A DNA stretch of 64,000 nucleotides from Archangium lansingense (GTDB lineage Bacteria; Myxococcota; Myxococcia; Myxococcales; Myxococcaceae), in the NCBI RefSeq assembly GCF_026626635.1, contig NZ_JAPNKA010000001.1, forward strand, positions 10,276,501 through 10,340,500. The letters are read 5' to 3'. Positions 42,041-50,632 of this stretch are shown one piece after another. Each line of letters begins with the position of its first letter. The stretch's first letter is position 1. The notes beneath the pieces are model-generated. The model was not told the DNA's origin and ran no database searches. It saw only the letters and a program-made list of their open reading frames with translations. Position numbers and translations under genes: made by a program.

Positions 42041-42904
42041 ATGCTCGCACTCACACTCGCCCTGCTGCTCGCCGGCGCCGCCGGGGAGGGAGAGGCGTGC
42101 GTCGGTACGGACAAGGCCGGTGAGCCCTTCCCCATCTGCTTCGACCCGGGCAACGGGCTGCTCGCCGGGGCCGGGGCCGCGGTGCAGGACGGAGAGGCAA
42201 CACCCGAGCTGTACGCCGGCATCCTGGTGCGCACCCAGCGGACCAGCCGCAGCAAGGGCACGCCCTGGCTCAACACCCACCGGCTGTTCGTCACCCGAGC
42301 CCGGAGCGGGATGGCGCGCCAGGGCCTCATCGCCACGCTCTACGAAGGCAACCTGCGCCGCCACCTGGAGGAGGGTTTCATCCTCGTCCCCACAGCGCGC
42401 CCCGTGCGCATCCCCTTCCCGTTTGACCTCACCCTGGCGATGCGCCTGGGACACTATGAGCGGCGCGTCTGGGAGGGGCCTGGCTGGACGTTGGAGACAG
42501 GGCGCGCCGCGCTGCTGCTGGACCCAGTGCGCGCCCCTACGGCACGGGTGTGGCTCGGCCTGGGGCCCGCCGCGAGCCACATGCTGCGCAGCTCGCGGCA
42601 GGGCACGGTGCACGAGCTGTCCCCCTTCACCACGCTCCTGCTCGATGCGGGCTACGAGACGGAGGACGGGTGGTGGGCTACACGCGTCACGGCGTTCGCC
42701 GGGTGGACGTTGGGCTTCGACGGCGGGATGCGCTTCCGGACGCGCGAGGAGGTGAGCCTGGAGCGGCTCCTCATCGCCGTGAATGACCAGCCAGTGTGGC
42801 TGCGACTCTCCGCGGCGCACACGCATGCGGATGCGGGAGTTGCCCGGGTGAACGAGTGGTCCGCCGGACTGGGGCTCACCGTGCGGGTCTGGAGCGCGCG
42901 GTGA
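42041..42904 (+). CDS. Exported hypothetical protein, shorter relative of the preceding gene
   Basis: 287 aa. Signal MLALTLALLLAGAAGEGEA; then the segment LEEGFILVPTARPVRIPFPFDLTLAMRLGHYERRVWEG is alignable with EEGYTFVPA...YNFDLHRRVWLGG of the gene 12 bp upstream, and both end with barrel-like strands. It lacks the Cys-rich N-terminal domain of its neighbour. A GAGGAGGGG ribosome binding site overlaps the upstream stop, so the two are co-expressed. Probably an outer-membrane or surface protein pair of unknown function. Confidence 0.72.
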   Translation: MLALTLALLLAGAAGEGEACVGTDKAGEPFPICFDPGNGLLAGAGAAVQDGEATPELYAGILVRTQRTSRSKGTPWLNTHRLFVTRARSGMARQGLIATLYEGNLRRHLEEGFILVPTARPVRIPFPFDLTLAMRLGHYERRVWEGPGWTLETGRAALLLDPVRAPTARVWLGLGPAASHMLRSSRQGTVHELSPFTTLLLDAGYETEDGWWATRVTAFAGWTLGFDGGMRFRTREEVSLERLLIAVNDQPVWLRLSAAHTHADAGVARVNEWSAGLGLTVRVWSAR

Positions 42905-42929
42905 GGAAGCCCGTGGCTACCGACTCGCC

Positions 42930-43922
42930 TCAGCGGATGTGCTGTTTGAAGAAGTCCCACATCAGGGTGGTCGCATCGGGACCCGAGGGGTCGGCGAACA
43001 GGTAGGAGGGATCTCCTCCGGGCCACGCGTGCCCCATGCCCTTGAGCTCATACTTCTGGACCAGGAGCCGCCCAGCGTAGGCGTACTCCTTGACGAGGTA
43101 GTCTCGGCCGCCGGTTGAGCGACCAGACCAGACCCGAGTGGGGGCGTAGGGCACGCTGTCATTGTTGGCACCATCGTCGCCATAGTCATTGGTCTGCAGG
43201 AACTGCCGCACCGCCTGCTCGCCGTTGATGGGGTTGACGACATCATCCTCGGTGCCATGGAGGACGAGCACCGGCACCTGCCAGCGCGGCTTGCGCGAGC
43301 ACGCCCAGGCATCAGCCCCCCGATCATCGGGACTGTAGATGCTGCCGAAGGCCATGGCATAGACGCTTCCAGAGGCGGTGGTCGCGGCCTTGTACATCGC
43401 TCCCGCCCCCACCATGCCGGCGGCGAACACATCCGAATAACAGGCGAGCAGGATGCTGCTCAGGACCGCACCAGCGGAGACTCCGCCCACATAGACGCGA
43501 CGGCTGTCCACCGCATAGCGACTCTTTACCCAATCCACCATGCCTACGACGATGGAGGGCTCACCGCGGTCGCGCTCCTGGTTGGTGGCGATCATGAAGT
43601 TCCAACATTGTGTGCCATTGAAGAGCGTCGCCTGGTTTGGGTAGAGGACCAGGAACTTCTCCGCGTCCGCCTTCTGGTTCAGGCGCGAAAGGCCAGCGAA
43701 CTGATCGGGATTCTGGAAACAGCCGTGAAGTGCGACCACCAGCGGCAGCGCCTCGCCCGGCTGATACCCGGTGGGGACCCAGAGCTGGAAGCCGCGAGAG
43801 CCCCAGAGATTCGTATAGCTGCCATGCACCCATGAACCAGCATGGGCAGGGGCTCCAGACAGCGCAAAAAGGACGAGCAGCAACGCACTGGTACGCGCCA
43901 AGGCGCCAGAACTCCGCTTCAT
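42930..43922 (-). CDS. Extracellular PHB-depolymerase-type esterase
   Basis: 330 aa from an ATG at 43922, six bases after AAGGAG. The signal peptide ends SGAPAHA. The alpha/beta-hydrolase landmarks are complete: oxyanion loop VALHGCFQNPDQF, nucleophile GGVSAGAVLS (G-x-S-x-G), acid HGTEDDVVN and late His in GMGHAWPGG. This matches the LpqC/PhaZ-type esterase family, which includes PHB depolymerases, feruloyl and acetylxylan esterases. It would be secreted. It may be controlled by the TetR regulator 88 bp upstream, though it lies on the same strand after that gene. Confidence 0.87.
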   Translation of the reverse strand: MKRSSGALARTSALLLVLFALSGAPAHAGSWVHGSYTNLWGSRGFQLWVPTGYQPGEALPLVVALHGCFQNPDQFAGLSRLNQKADAEKFLVLYPNQATLFNGTQCWNFMIATNQERDRGEPSIVVGMVDWVKSRYAVDSRRVYVGGVSAGAVLSSILLACYSDVFAAGMVGAGAMYKAATTASGSVYAMAFGSIYSPDDRGADAWACSRKPRWQVPVLVLHGTEDDVVNPINGEQAVRQFLQTNDYGDDGANNDSVPYAPTRVWSGRSTGGRDYLVKEYAYAGRLLVQKYELKGMGHAWPGGDPSYLFADPSGPDATTLMWDFFKQHIR

Positions 43923-44009
43923 GGTCATCTCCTTGCTACCTGCTTCGGTGTGGGCACTACATCGGTGCACCCGGCGACATCGCCGGGAGGGTGAGCAGGT
44001 ACCGCGCGT

Positions 44010-44642
44010 TCAGCGGCCTCCGAGCATGCGGAGCGCCAGCTCGGCATGAAGCTCGGCGAGGCTGTCGGCGGTGAGCGCGCCAGCGGGCTCGTACCAGTAC
44101 GGGATGCGCACGCCCATCGCGGAGATCGCCGCCGCCGTTGCCTCCAGGTGAGGAGGCGAGAACCGTCCCATCGCCACGCCTCGCTTCACCACCTCGAGCA
44201 GGAGCGCGGAAGCCTGGTGGCGCAGCGCCAGGGCCGGTGCGGCGAGCTCGGGCGGCAGGGCGTGGAGCTCCTCATTCACCACGACCGCCAACTGCGAATG
44301 GGTCGCGTGCAGGATGGTATGGGCCCGGACGAGCGCTCGCACTTGCTCAGCCGGCTCGGAGCCCGCGTTCAGCAACGCCGTGCGCAGCACCTCGTGGAGC
44401 GTCTCATGGCCCACCTGGACGAGCTCGGCGAGGATGTTCTCCTTGGCGGGGAAGTGCGAGTAGAGGGCGCTCGGCTGGAGCCCCAACTCCTTCGCGACGT
44501 CCCGGATCGACGTGCCGTGAAAGCCATGGCTCGCGAAGAGCCGCAGGGCCGTCTCCAGGATTCGTCGCCGCGTGCCCTCGGGCACCGTCCCCGGCAGGGT
44601 TGCCTTCTGTGCCTGTAGACGTGACCGGGGGAGGGAGCGCAT
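44010..44642 (-). CDS. TetR-family transcriptional repressor
   Basis: 210 aa. The N-terminal helix-turn-helix domain is typical: RRRILETALRLFASHGFHGTSIRDVAKELGLQPSALYSHFPAKENIL. The C-terminal ligand-binding domain is all-helical. Immediately upstream (44654-44673) lies a perfect 20-bp palindrome, CTGAACGATCGATCGTTCAG, the usual type of TetR operator, and a second imperfect copy lies nearer the divergent hydrolase. It should therefore repress itself and the hydrolase at 44765. The ligand is unknown. Confidence 0.93.
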   Translation of the reverse strand: MRSLPRSRLQAQKATLPGTVPEGTRRRILETALRLFASHGFHGTSIRDVAKELGLQPSALYSHFPAKENILAELVQVGHETLHEVLRTALLNAGSEPAEQVRALVRAHTILHATHSQLAVVVNEELHALPPELAAPALALRHQASALLLEVVKRGVAMGRFSPPHLEATAAAISAMGVRIPYWYEPAGALTADSLAELHAELALRMLGGR

Positions 44643-44653
44643 GTTCGGCCTTG

Positions 44654-44673
44654 CTGAACGATCGATCGTTCAG
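44654..44673. promoter_or_regulatory. TetR operator, perfect 20-bp palindrome
   Basis: CTGAACGATCGATCGTTCAG is its own reverse complement. It lies 11 bp before the repressor start and probably overlaps that gene's promoter. Confidence 0.85.
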
Positions 44674-44719
44674 TTAGGATTTCTAACACAACCTAATGGC
44701 CCTGTTCAATCGCTCGAAT

Positions 44720-44737
44720 GGATGATCGATCGTTCAG
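44720..44737. promoter_or_regulatory. Second, imperfect TetR operator
   Basis: TGGATGATCGATCGTTCA matches TGAACGATCGATCGTTCA, the core of the first operator, at 16 of 18 positions. It lies about 28 bp before the hydrolase ATG, placed to block that promoter. Confidence 0.65.
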
Positions 44738-44764
44738 GCACCTGCCGGAGCGCGAGGCCCCGCC

Positions 44765-45583
44765 ATGCCCAGAATCCAGCTCGATGGCTCATCCCTTCAC
44801 TTCGAGGAGTCCGGTACGGGTACGCCGGTTCTGCTCCTCCACGGGCTCGGTTCCTCGGGACAGGATTGGGAGCTCGTCGCCCCTCGGCTCGCCGCCGCTG
44901 GCTACCGCGTCATCATTCCCGATGTGCGAGGCCACGGACGCAGCGACAAGCCAGCAGGGCGCTACGGCGTGCCACTCTTCGCGCGGGACATCCGCGACCT
45001 CTGCGATCGCCTGGGTCTCACCCATGTGCATGTCGTCGGGCTCTCGATGGGCGGCATGATTGGCTTTCAGCTCGCGGTGGACCGGCCAGCGTTGGTGCGC
45101 AGCCTGACCGTCATCAACAGCGGGCCAGACATGGTTCCGCGGACGCTGAGCCTACGACTCATGTTCGCGACGCGGATGCTGCTGTTGAAGGCGCTCGGGC
45201 CGAGGACGCTGGCTCGGATACTCGCGCCCAAGCTCTTCCCCAAGCCGGAGCAGGCGGAGCTCCGGCGAAGGGTCGTGGAGTCGATCGGCGCCAACGAGCC
45301 AGACGCCTACGCGCGTGCGACCCGAGGGCTCGTCGGCTGGACCGTCCTGGATCGGCTGAAGGACATCTCCTGCCCGGTCCTCGTCCTCGCATCCGACAAC
45401 GACTACACGCCGCTGTCTGCGAAGAAGGCGTATGTCGAAAAGCTCGCGGACGCTCGCCTCCAGGAGCTGAAGGACTCCCGCCATGCGGCGCCGCTGGATC
45501 AGCCTGAGCAGATCGTCGAGGCCGTGAAGGGGTTCTTCCTCGAGATCGAAGAGCGGACTCGCGAAGTGCGACGCCTGGGCTGA
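44765..45583 (+). CDS. Alpha/beta-fold hydrolase
   Basis: 272 aa. VLLLHGLGSSGQDW is the oxyanion loop, VVGLSMGGMIG the nucleophile elbow (G-x-S-x-G), LASDNDYTP the acid region and DSRHAAPLDQP the catalytic His. The triad is complete. It is close to the 3-oxoadipate enol-lactonase/haloperoxidase-like class. Substrate unknown. It is divergent from and presumably repressed by the TetR regulator, so it likely detoxifies or degrades the compound that the regulator senses. There is no signal peptide. Confidence 0.9.
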   Translation: MPRIQLDGSSLHFEESGTGTPVLLLHGLGSSGQDWELVAPRLAAAGYRVIIPDVRGHGRSDKPAGRYGVPLFARDIRDLCDRLGLTHVHVVGLSMGGMIGFQLAVDRPALVRSLTVINSGPDMVPRTLSLRLMFATRMLLLKALGPRTLARILAPKLFPKPEQAELRRRVVESIGANEPDAYARATRGLVGWTVLDRLKDISCPVLVLASDNDYTPLSAKKAYVEKLADARLQELKDSRHAAPLDQPEQIVEAVKGFFLEIEERTREVRRLG

Positions 45584-45612
45584 GCGTCCCCGTCGGGCCT
45601 GCACGATGACTC

Positions 45613-45633
45613 AGGCGAGGCAATCACTCGCCT
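45613..45633. terminator. Hairpin between convergent hydrolase and porin genes
   Basis: AGGCGAG (45613-45619), loop GCAATCA, CTCGCCT (45627-45633): a perfect 7-bp stem inside the 57-bp convergent gap. Confidence 0.6.
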
Positions 45634-45640
45634 TGCTCCG

Positions 45641-47104
45641 CTACAGCACCAGACGCAGCGAGGCGAGCACCTGGTCGTTGCGGTTGAAGTAGCCGAAGGC
45701 ACTGAAGGATGGGCCGCCGTACACCTCGGCCGCGAGCCCCAGGTGCACATGCTCGCTCACGCGCCACCCCACCCGCGGCGCCACGAGGAAGGAGCGCTGA
45801 ATGGGCTCGAATGCCCCGCGCATCCCCACCTGGAGTCGGCCTCCCAGCAGCGAATACCCCACGTCCGCCACCAGCAGGTGGAAGAAAGCCGTGCGCTCCT
45901 GTCCGCGCGCTGTGCCCGGCTCCATCAGGAAGAGCACCTCTTGCGCACCCACGCCCGGCACCGCGAGCCCGGTATAGGTGACGGAGTAGACGAGGTCCGA
46001 CTCCTCCGCCTGCGACGCACCCACCACCCACGACACCGCGGGCTTGCGCAGCGGTTGCAGCCGGTCATCGTAGAACGTCCGCGAGGGGCTGAAGCCCACA
46101 TCCACATCGAGCTGCGCGGGCCCCACCAACGTGCTCGCCTCCGCGGCCACCACATGCTGGCGCGCGTAGCGGCCGGTGACGAGCGACTCGCCCGCACTCA
46201 ACCGCTCCTGCAAGGAGAGCAGCAGGGCCGCATCCACCGGCTCGCCACGCTCCCGGGCGCGCAGCACCGCCTCCAGCTCCGGGTCGAACGTCACCTGGGG
46301 CAGCTTCTCGTTGGCCCACACCCACGAGCCACCCACCTTCACCCGGCCCACGTCGCTGGTGACGCGCAGGCCCACGTCTCCCGGCAGGCCCGGCCGCTCC
46401 GTCTCCAGCAGGTGCGGCTGCAATCCGTCCTCCACGGAGGGATCCACGGAGATGGGCACCCCCACACCCAGCGGCGGCTGCAGCAGCGCCAGGTCCTGGC
46501 CGAACACGTCGTAGCGGTCCGCGAAGAAGAAGGGCACCCATGCGCCCGTGATGGAGAGGGGCCCCACCGTGGCGAGCGCCCGCGCGGCGAAGACAGGCTG
46601 CTTCAGGTCCTCCGGCTCGAGCTGCACGAAGCTCTGGCGCAGCTCGCGCGGGTTGAGGATGTCCGTGGGCGCGAAGAACGGATTGGCCCCGAAGGCCAGC
46701 GTCTGCTGCCCCACCCGCACGTCCACCCACCGGGTGTACACGTCGAGAAAGGCCTCGCCCACGAAGGGCTCGAAGGAGGACTTCGCGCGCTCGAAGCCCT
46801 TCTGGGCACCGCCACGCCAGAAGGCCCGCCCCTCCACCACCAGCCGCAGCGAGGGGCTCAGCTTCACGTCCGTGGCGAGCGACGCCCTCCCCCACCCGTC
46901 CACCACATGCTCACCAAGGCCATCCTCGCGAGCCGGCTCGAAGCCGGTGTCCACGCCCCCCATCAACCGCACGTCACCGCGCACACTCACCGTGGGCGCC
47001 ACGGGTGCATCGGAGGAGAACTCCTGCAGCGGCGCCGCCTCCTGCGGAGAGGCGAGGGCGAGCGCGGGTACCAGGGCCAGCAGTGTCGTCGGTCCGCCCC
47101 TCAC
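45641..47104 (-). CDS. Outer-membrane porin-like beta-barrel protein
   Basis: 487 aa from a GTG at 47104 that overlaps the stop of the preceding gene. The signal is short (LLALVPALALASPQEA). The remainder is alternating hydrophobic beta strands: DVKLSPSLRLVVEGRAFWRGG, VDVRVGQQTLAFGANPFFAPTDILNPRELRQ, SYSVTYTGLAV-like VYSVTYTGLAVPG and a terminal VLASLRLVL. The motif GQQTLAFG...PTDILNPRELRQ resembles alginate/DUF1302-type porins. It is the second gene after a LolA-like protein; such pairs often accompany MMPL/RND lipid exporters. None is in the window. Confidence 0.78.
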   Translation of the reverse strand: MRGGPTTLLALVPALALASPQEAAPLQEFSSDAPVAPTVSVRGDVRLMGGVDTGFEPAREDGLGEHVVDGWGRASLATDVKLSPSLRLVVEGRAFWRGGAQKGFERAKSSFEPFVGEAFLDVYTRWVDVRVGQQTLAFGANPFFAPTDILNPRELRQSFVQLEPEDLKQPVFAARALATVGPLSITGAWVPFFFADRYDVFGQDLALLQPPLGVGVPISVDPSVEDGLQPHLLETERPGLPGDVGLRVTSDVGRVKVGGSWVWANEKLPQVTFDPELEAVLRARERGEPVDAALLLSLQERLSAGESLVTGRYARQHVVAAEASTLVGPAQLDVDVGFSPSRTFYDDRLQPLRKPAVSWVVGASQAEESDLVYSVTYTGLAVPGVGAQEVLFLMEPGTARGQERTAFFHLLVADVGYSLLGGRLQVGMRGAFEPIQRSFLVAPRVGWRVSEHVHLGLAAEVYGGPSFSAFGYFNRNDQVLASLRLVL

Positions 47105-47880
47105 CCGCGCTCCAGGGCCCGCTCGGTGAAGGCCTCGTCACCGAGCTGCACCTCCTCCAGCTTCAGCACCTCCAACGTGGTGCGCGAGCCCGTCTGGAGG
47201 TTCTCCATGACCGACTCCGCGGCGACGACCCGGTCCTTGAACTTCTTGATCTGCACGGCGCGGTACACCTTGAGGGGCTTGCCCTCGCGGTCCGAGTACT
47301 CGGCCTTCACCGGGACATCCGTCTCCTTGTCCACGTAGAGCGTCACCTCGCCGTAGGGGGAGTCCGGCCCGCCCTTCCCGCGCAGCACGTGGGCGAGCCG
47401 GTCCAGTACCTTCGTCTCCCCCACCAGCCGGAGCGACTCATCCCGCTCGCCACCCGAGCCGCCCAGGTCCGCGAAGTTGAAGTCCGTCTCCATGAAGGAC
47501 TGGCCGCGCTGTCCCTTCGCCACCTTGCGCACCCGCTTCAGCTTGGGCAGGTACAGGGAGATGTCGGCCGGCTCGCCCGGGGCGCCCTCCACGGTGAGCA
47601 CCGCCACGCCCGCCACCCCCGCCGGCTGGGAGAACCGCGCCAGCGAATGCAGCCGTCCCCCCACCCGCTTCGCCGTAGAGGAGAGCACCTGCTCCTTGCG
47701 CCGGCCGTCCTTCAGCACCGTGGTGAGCTTCAGCTCCGCGCGCACGCCGAGCAGGTTGAGAGCACCCCGCTCACGGCTGCGGCGGGCGATGTCCGCCGCG
47801 GAGTCCTCGGCCCGAGCCGGGGGGGCCAGCAGGAGCACCACCACCGCGGCGCACAGGAGGGAGGCAAGCTTGTTCCGCAT
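47101..47880 (-). CDS. LolA-like outer-membrane lipoprotein-sorting protein
   Basis: 259 aa from an ATG at 47880; a strong signal (LASLLCAAVVVLLLAPPARA) follows. The body resembles LolA/DUF4292-type carriers: ADIARRSRERGALNLLGVRAEL, LSLYLPKLKRVRKVAKGQRGQSFMETDFNFADL, VTLYVDKETDVPVKAEYSDREGKPLKVYR. The segment MGSDFNYEDL-like (here METDFNFADL) is characteristic of the RND-exporter-associated LolA branch. It would move lipids or lipoproteins across the periplasm. Its stop overlaps the GTG start of the porin (GTGA), so they are coupled. Confidence 0.83.
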   Translation of the reverse strand: MRNKLASLLCAAVVVLLLAPPARAEDSAADIARRSRERGALNLLGVRAELKLTTVLKDGRRKEQVLSSTAKRVGGRLHSLARFSQPAGVAGVAVLTVEGAPGEPADISLYLPKLKRVRKVAKGQRGQSFMETDFNFADLGGSGGERDESLRLVGETKVLDRLAHVLRGKGGPDSPYGEVTLYVDKETDVPVKAEYSDREGKPLKVYRAVQIKKFKDRVVAAESVMENLQTGSRTTLEVLKLEEVQLGDEAFTERALERG

Positions 47881-47964
47881 GGCGCGCACTCTATCCGAGG
47901 CCCCTCTGCCACCTGCCCTCCTGGTGCACGGCCGCTCGCCAACCCCCGCTTTCCCTCCTTATAT

Positions 47965-48070
47965 GGGAGAGCCCTGATCCGGATACGGGAGAGCCCTGAT
48001 CCGAGCCCGCGGCCATCTGTCCGATAGACAACCGACCCAACAAGGCCGCTTCCTACGGGAAAAGCCCTGT
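47965..48070. repeat. Repeated GGGARAGCCCTG boxes upstream of the FHA gene
   Basis: GGGAGAGCCCTGATCCG occurs at 47965-47981 and again at 47987-48003 (22-bp period, two helical turns). A third, degenerate copy GGGAAAAGCCCTG lies at 48057-48069. All lie on the same face of the leader of the gene at 48140 and may be binding sites for its regulator. Confidence 0.5.
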
Positions 48071-48091
48071 TATTTTGGGCGGATGCCCTCC

Positions 48092-48121
48092 TTGAGGTGG
48101 CCGGGGGGATTCTGCTATAGC
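48092..48121 (+). promoter_or_regulatory. Putative sigma-70-type promoter of the FHA gene
   Basis: TTGAGG (48092-48097) and TATAGC (48116-48121) are separated by 18 bp. The expected transcription start near 48128 lies only about 12 bases before the GTG at 48140, so the message would be nearly leaderless. Confidence 0.4.
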
Positions 48122-48139
48122 TGTAAGGGGACCTGACCC

Positions 48140-49933
48140 GTGCTGAAGCTCATCATCGAAGACGACGAGGGGCGAAAGACTGTAGTCCCCTTTGTGCGCG
48201 ACGAAATCACGATCGGCCGCCAGGAGGGGAATACCATCCGCCTGACGGAGCGAAACGTATCTCGCCGCCACGCACGCCTCATGCGCCAGAACGGGCACGT
48301 GCTGGTGGAAGATCTGGGTAGCTACAACGGGGTGCGCATCAACGGCGAGCGCATCCAGGGGCAGACCCAGGTCGCCGACGGAGATCTCATCCAGATCGGC
48401 GACTACGACCTGGCGGTACAGAAGGAGGCCGCCGCGCAGGCCCAGGCGCAAGCCCAGGCCCAGGCGCAGACTCCAGTCAGTGCGCCCACCATCCGACTGC
48501 CCTCCTCGGCCCTGCAGGCCGCCCTGAACGAAGCTCAGGGCAAGCCCGCCTTGGCCTCCGAGGCCGAGACGGAGATGGACGTCCCCGCCCACCAGGAGGA
48601 AGAGGAGGAGGACGACGACGCTCCCACTCCCCCGTCGGCGGACCAGCGCCGTCACTCCACCGCGGTGATCCGGATGGATCAGGTGGAGATGAACCGGCCG
48701 CGCAAGGTCGCGACGGTGGAGGCCGACGAGGCGCCCCTCCTGCTGGTGGTGAGTGCCGAGCTCAAGGGCCAGGAGTTCGCCTGCATCCGCACGGAGATGC
48801 GGATCGGCCGCACCGACGACAACGACATCACCATCGACCACCGCTCGCTGTCGCGCACGCACGCGAAGCTCGTCCGCGAGGACTCCGGCGAGTGGCGCAT
48901 CATCGACATGCAGTCGGCCAACGGGATGGCCGTCAACGGCGAGAGCTACGCGCAGGCGCCGCTCGCGCATGGCGACATCATCGAGCTCGGCCATGTGAAG
49001 ATGCGCTTCATCGGCCCGGGCCAGAGCGCCGAGGGGCTGGCGCACGAGGGTTCCGCCAAGGGCTCCAAGAAGGGGCTCGTGCTGGCCATCGCGGGCGTGC
49101 TGCTGCTCGTCGGAGGCGGAGGCATCGCCTGGTTCCTGTTCGGCCAGCCGTCGGCCACCCCCGACACCCCGCAGCAGCCGGTCGCGGTGGACAGGAAGCA
49201 GCCCGAGCAGGAGCAGCCGTCCAACCCGGTGCAGGCGCAGAACCCGGCCACGACGCCCACCGAGCCCGCCGTCCCGCTCGCGGAGAAGCTCCAGAGCGCC
49301 CGGGCCTCCATCGACGCACGTGACTTCGACGCGGCGGTGAAGACGCTCGAGTCCATCCAGGACGCCAACGGCCAGCGCCCCACCGAGGCCCAGGAGCTGC
49401 TCGGCCAGGCCAAGGCGGAGCAGGAGTCGAAGCAGAGCCTCGACCAGGCCCAGAAGGAGTTCGACGCGGGCCGCTTCCAGGAGGCCCTGCCGTACCTGGA
49501 GGCCTCCGAGGGCACGCTCGCCTTCGCCGAGGAGCACGCCGCCCTGAAGGAGAAGGTGGAGGCCGCGCTCGCGCCGCCCTCCAAGGCCGGCGCCAACAAT
49601 GGCAAGCCTCCGGTGGCGGGCACGCCGCCGCGCCGCCCCAACACGGAGCAGCAGGCCAAGCAGCTCTTCGACGACGGCTACATGCTGTTGCGCAAGCAGC
49701 AGCTGCCCGAGGCCGAGTCCGTCCTCCGAAAGTGCATCGCCCTCGATCCCACCTACGCCCAGTGCTACCTCGCGCTCGGCACGGCGGTGGCCCGGCGCAA
49801 CCGCCCGGACGAAGGCGCCCAGTATTACCGCGAGTTCCTACGGCTCGCGCCGGATCACGAGATGGCCGCCAGCGTCAGGAAGCTGGTTGCCGACTACGAG
49901 AAGAGTCAGAAACAACCGGGAGGCGGCAAGTAG
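48140..49933 (+). CDS. Two-FHA-domain membrane protein with periplasmic TPR region
   Basis: 597 aa from a GTG at 48140. FHA domain 1 spans about residues 20-85 (ITIGRQEGNTIRLTERNVSRRHARL, SYNGVRINGE); an Ala/Gln repeat linker follows. FHA domain 2 spans about 208-285 (IGRTDDNDITIDHRSLSRTHAKL, SANGMAVNGE). Both keep the GR...S..H and NG residues that bind phosphothreonine. A membrane helix sits at about 312-334 (GLVLAIAGVLLLVGGGGIAWFLF), then a Pro/Gln linker and TPR-like helices to the end (FDDGYMLLRKQQLPEAESVL). It would read Thr phosphorylation by Ser/Thr kinases on the cytoplasmic side and act through its TPRs on the other. The response regulator follows 84 bp later. Confidence 0.9.
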   Translation: MLKLIIEDDEGRKTVVPFVRDEITIGRQEGNTIRLTERNVSRRHARLMRQNGHVLVEDLGSYNGVRINGERIQGQTQVADGDLIQIGDYDLAVQKEAAAQAQAQAQAQAQTPVSAPTIRLPSSALQAALNEAQGKPALASEAETEMDVPAHQEEEEEDDDAPTPPSADQRRHSTAVIRMDQVEMNRPRKVATVEADEAPLLLVVSAELKGQEFACIRTEMRIGRTDDNDITIDHRSLSRTHAKLVREDSGEWRIIDMQSANGMAVNGESYAQAPLAHGDIIELGHVKMRFIGPGQSAEGLAHEGSAKGSKKGLVLAIAGVLLLVGGGGIAWFLFGQPSATPDTPQQPVAVDRKQPEQEQPSNPVQAQNPATTPTEPAVPLAEKLQSARASIDARDFDAAVKTLESIQDANGQRPTEAQELLGQAKAEQESKQSLDQAQKEFDAGRFQEALPYLEASEGTLAFAEEHAALKEKVEAALAPPSKAGANNGKPPVAGTPPRRPNTEQQAKQLFDDGYMLLRKQQLPEAESVLRKCIALDPTYAQCYLALGTAVARRNRPDEGAQYYREFLRLAPDHEMAASVRKLVADYEKSQKQPGGGK

Positions 49934-50017
49934 GCCGGGCAACTCGCGTACGCCGCCCCCGTGGCGTGTACGGAGTCCGGTCTGCGGGCTTCCATCCCTC
50001 AAACGAGGAGAAGGTTC

Positions 50018-50611
<594 letters not shown>

Positions 50612-50614
50612 GCC

Positions 50615-50631
50615 GCGGGCGGGCGGCCCGC
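50615..50631. terminator. GC hairpin between convergent response-regulator and enoyl-CoA hydratase genes
   Basis: GCGGGC (50615-50620), loop GGGCG, GCCCGC (50626-50631) fills the 21-bp gap between the two stop codons. No T tract. Confidence 0.5.
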
Positions 50632-50632
50632 C

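Noticed and set aside
40133..42826. Very long minus-strand open frame opposite the two secreted unknowns
   Set aside because: Signal peptides and ribosome binding sites support the plus-strand genes; no protein-like pattern is seen on the minus strand.
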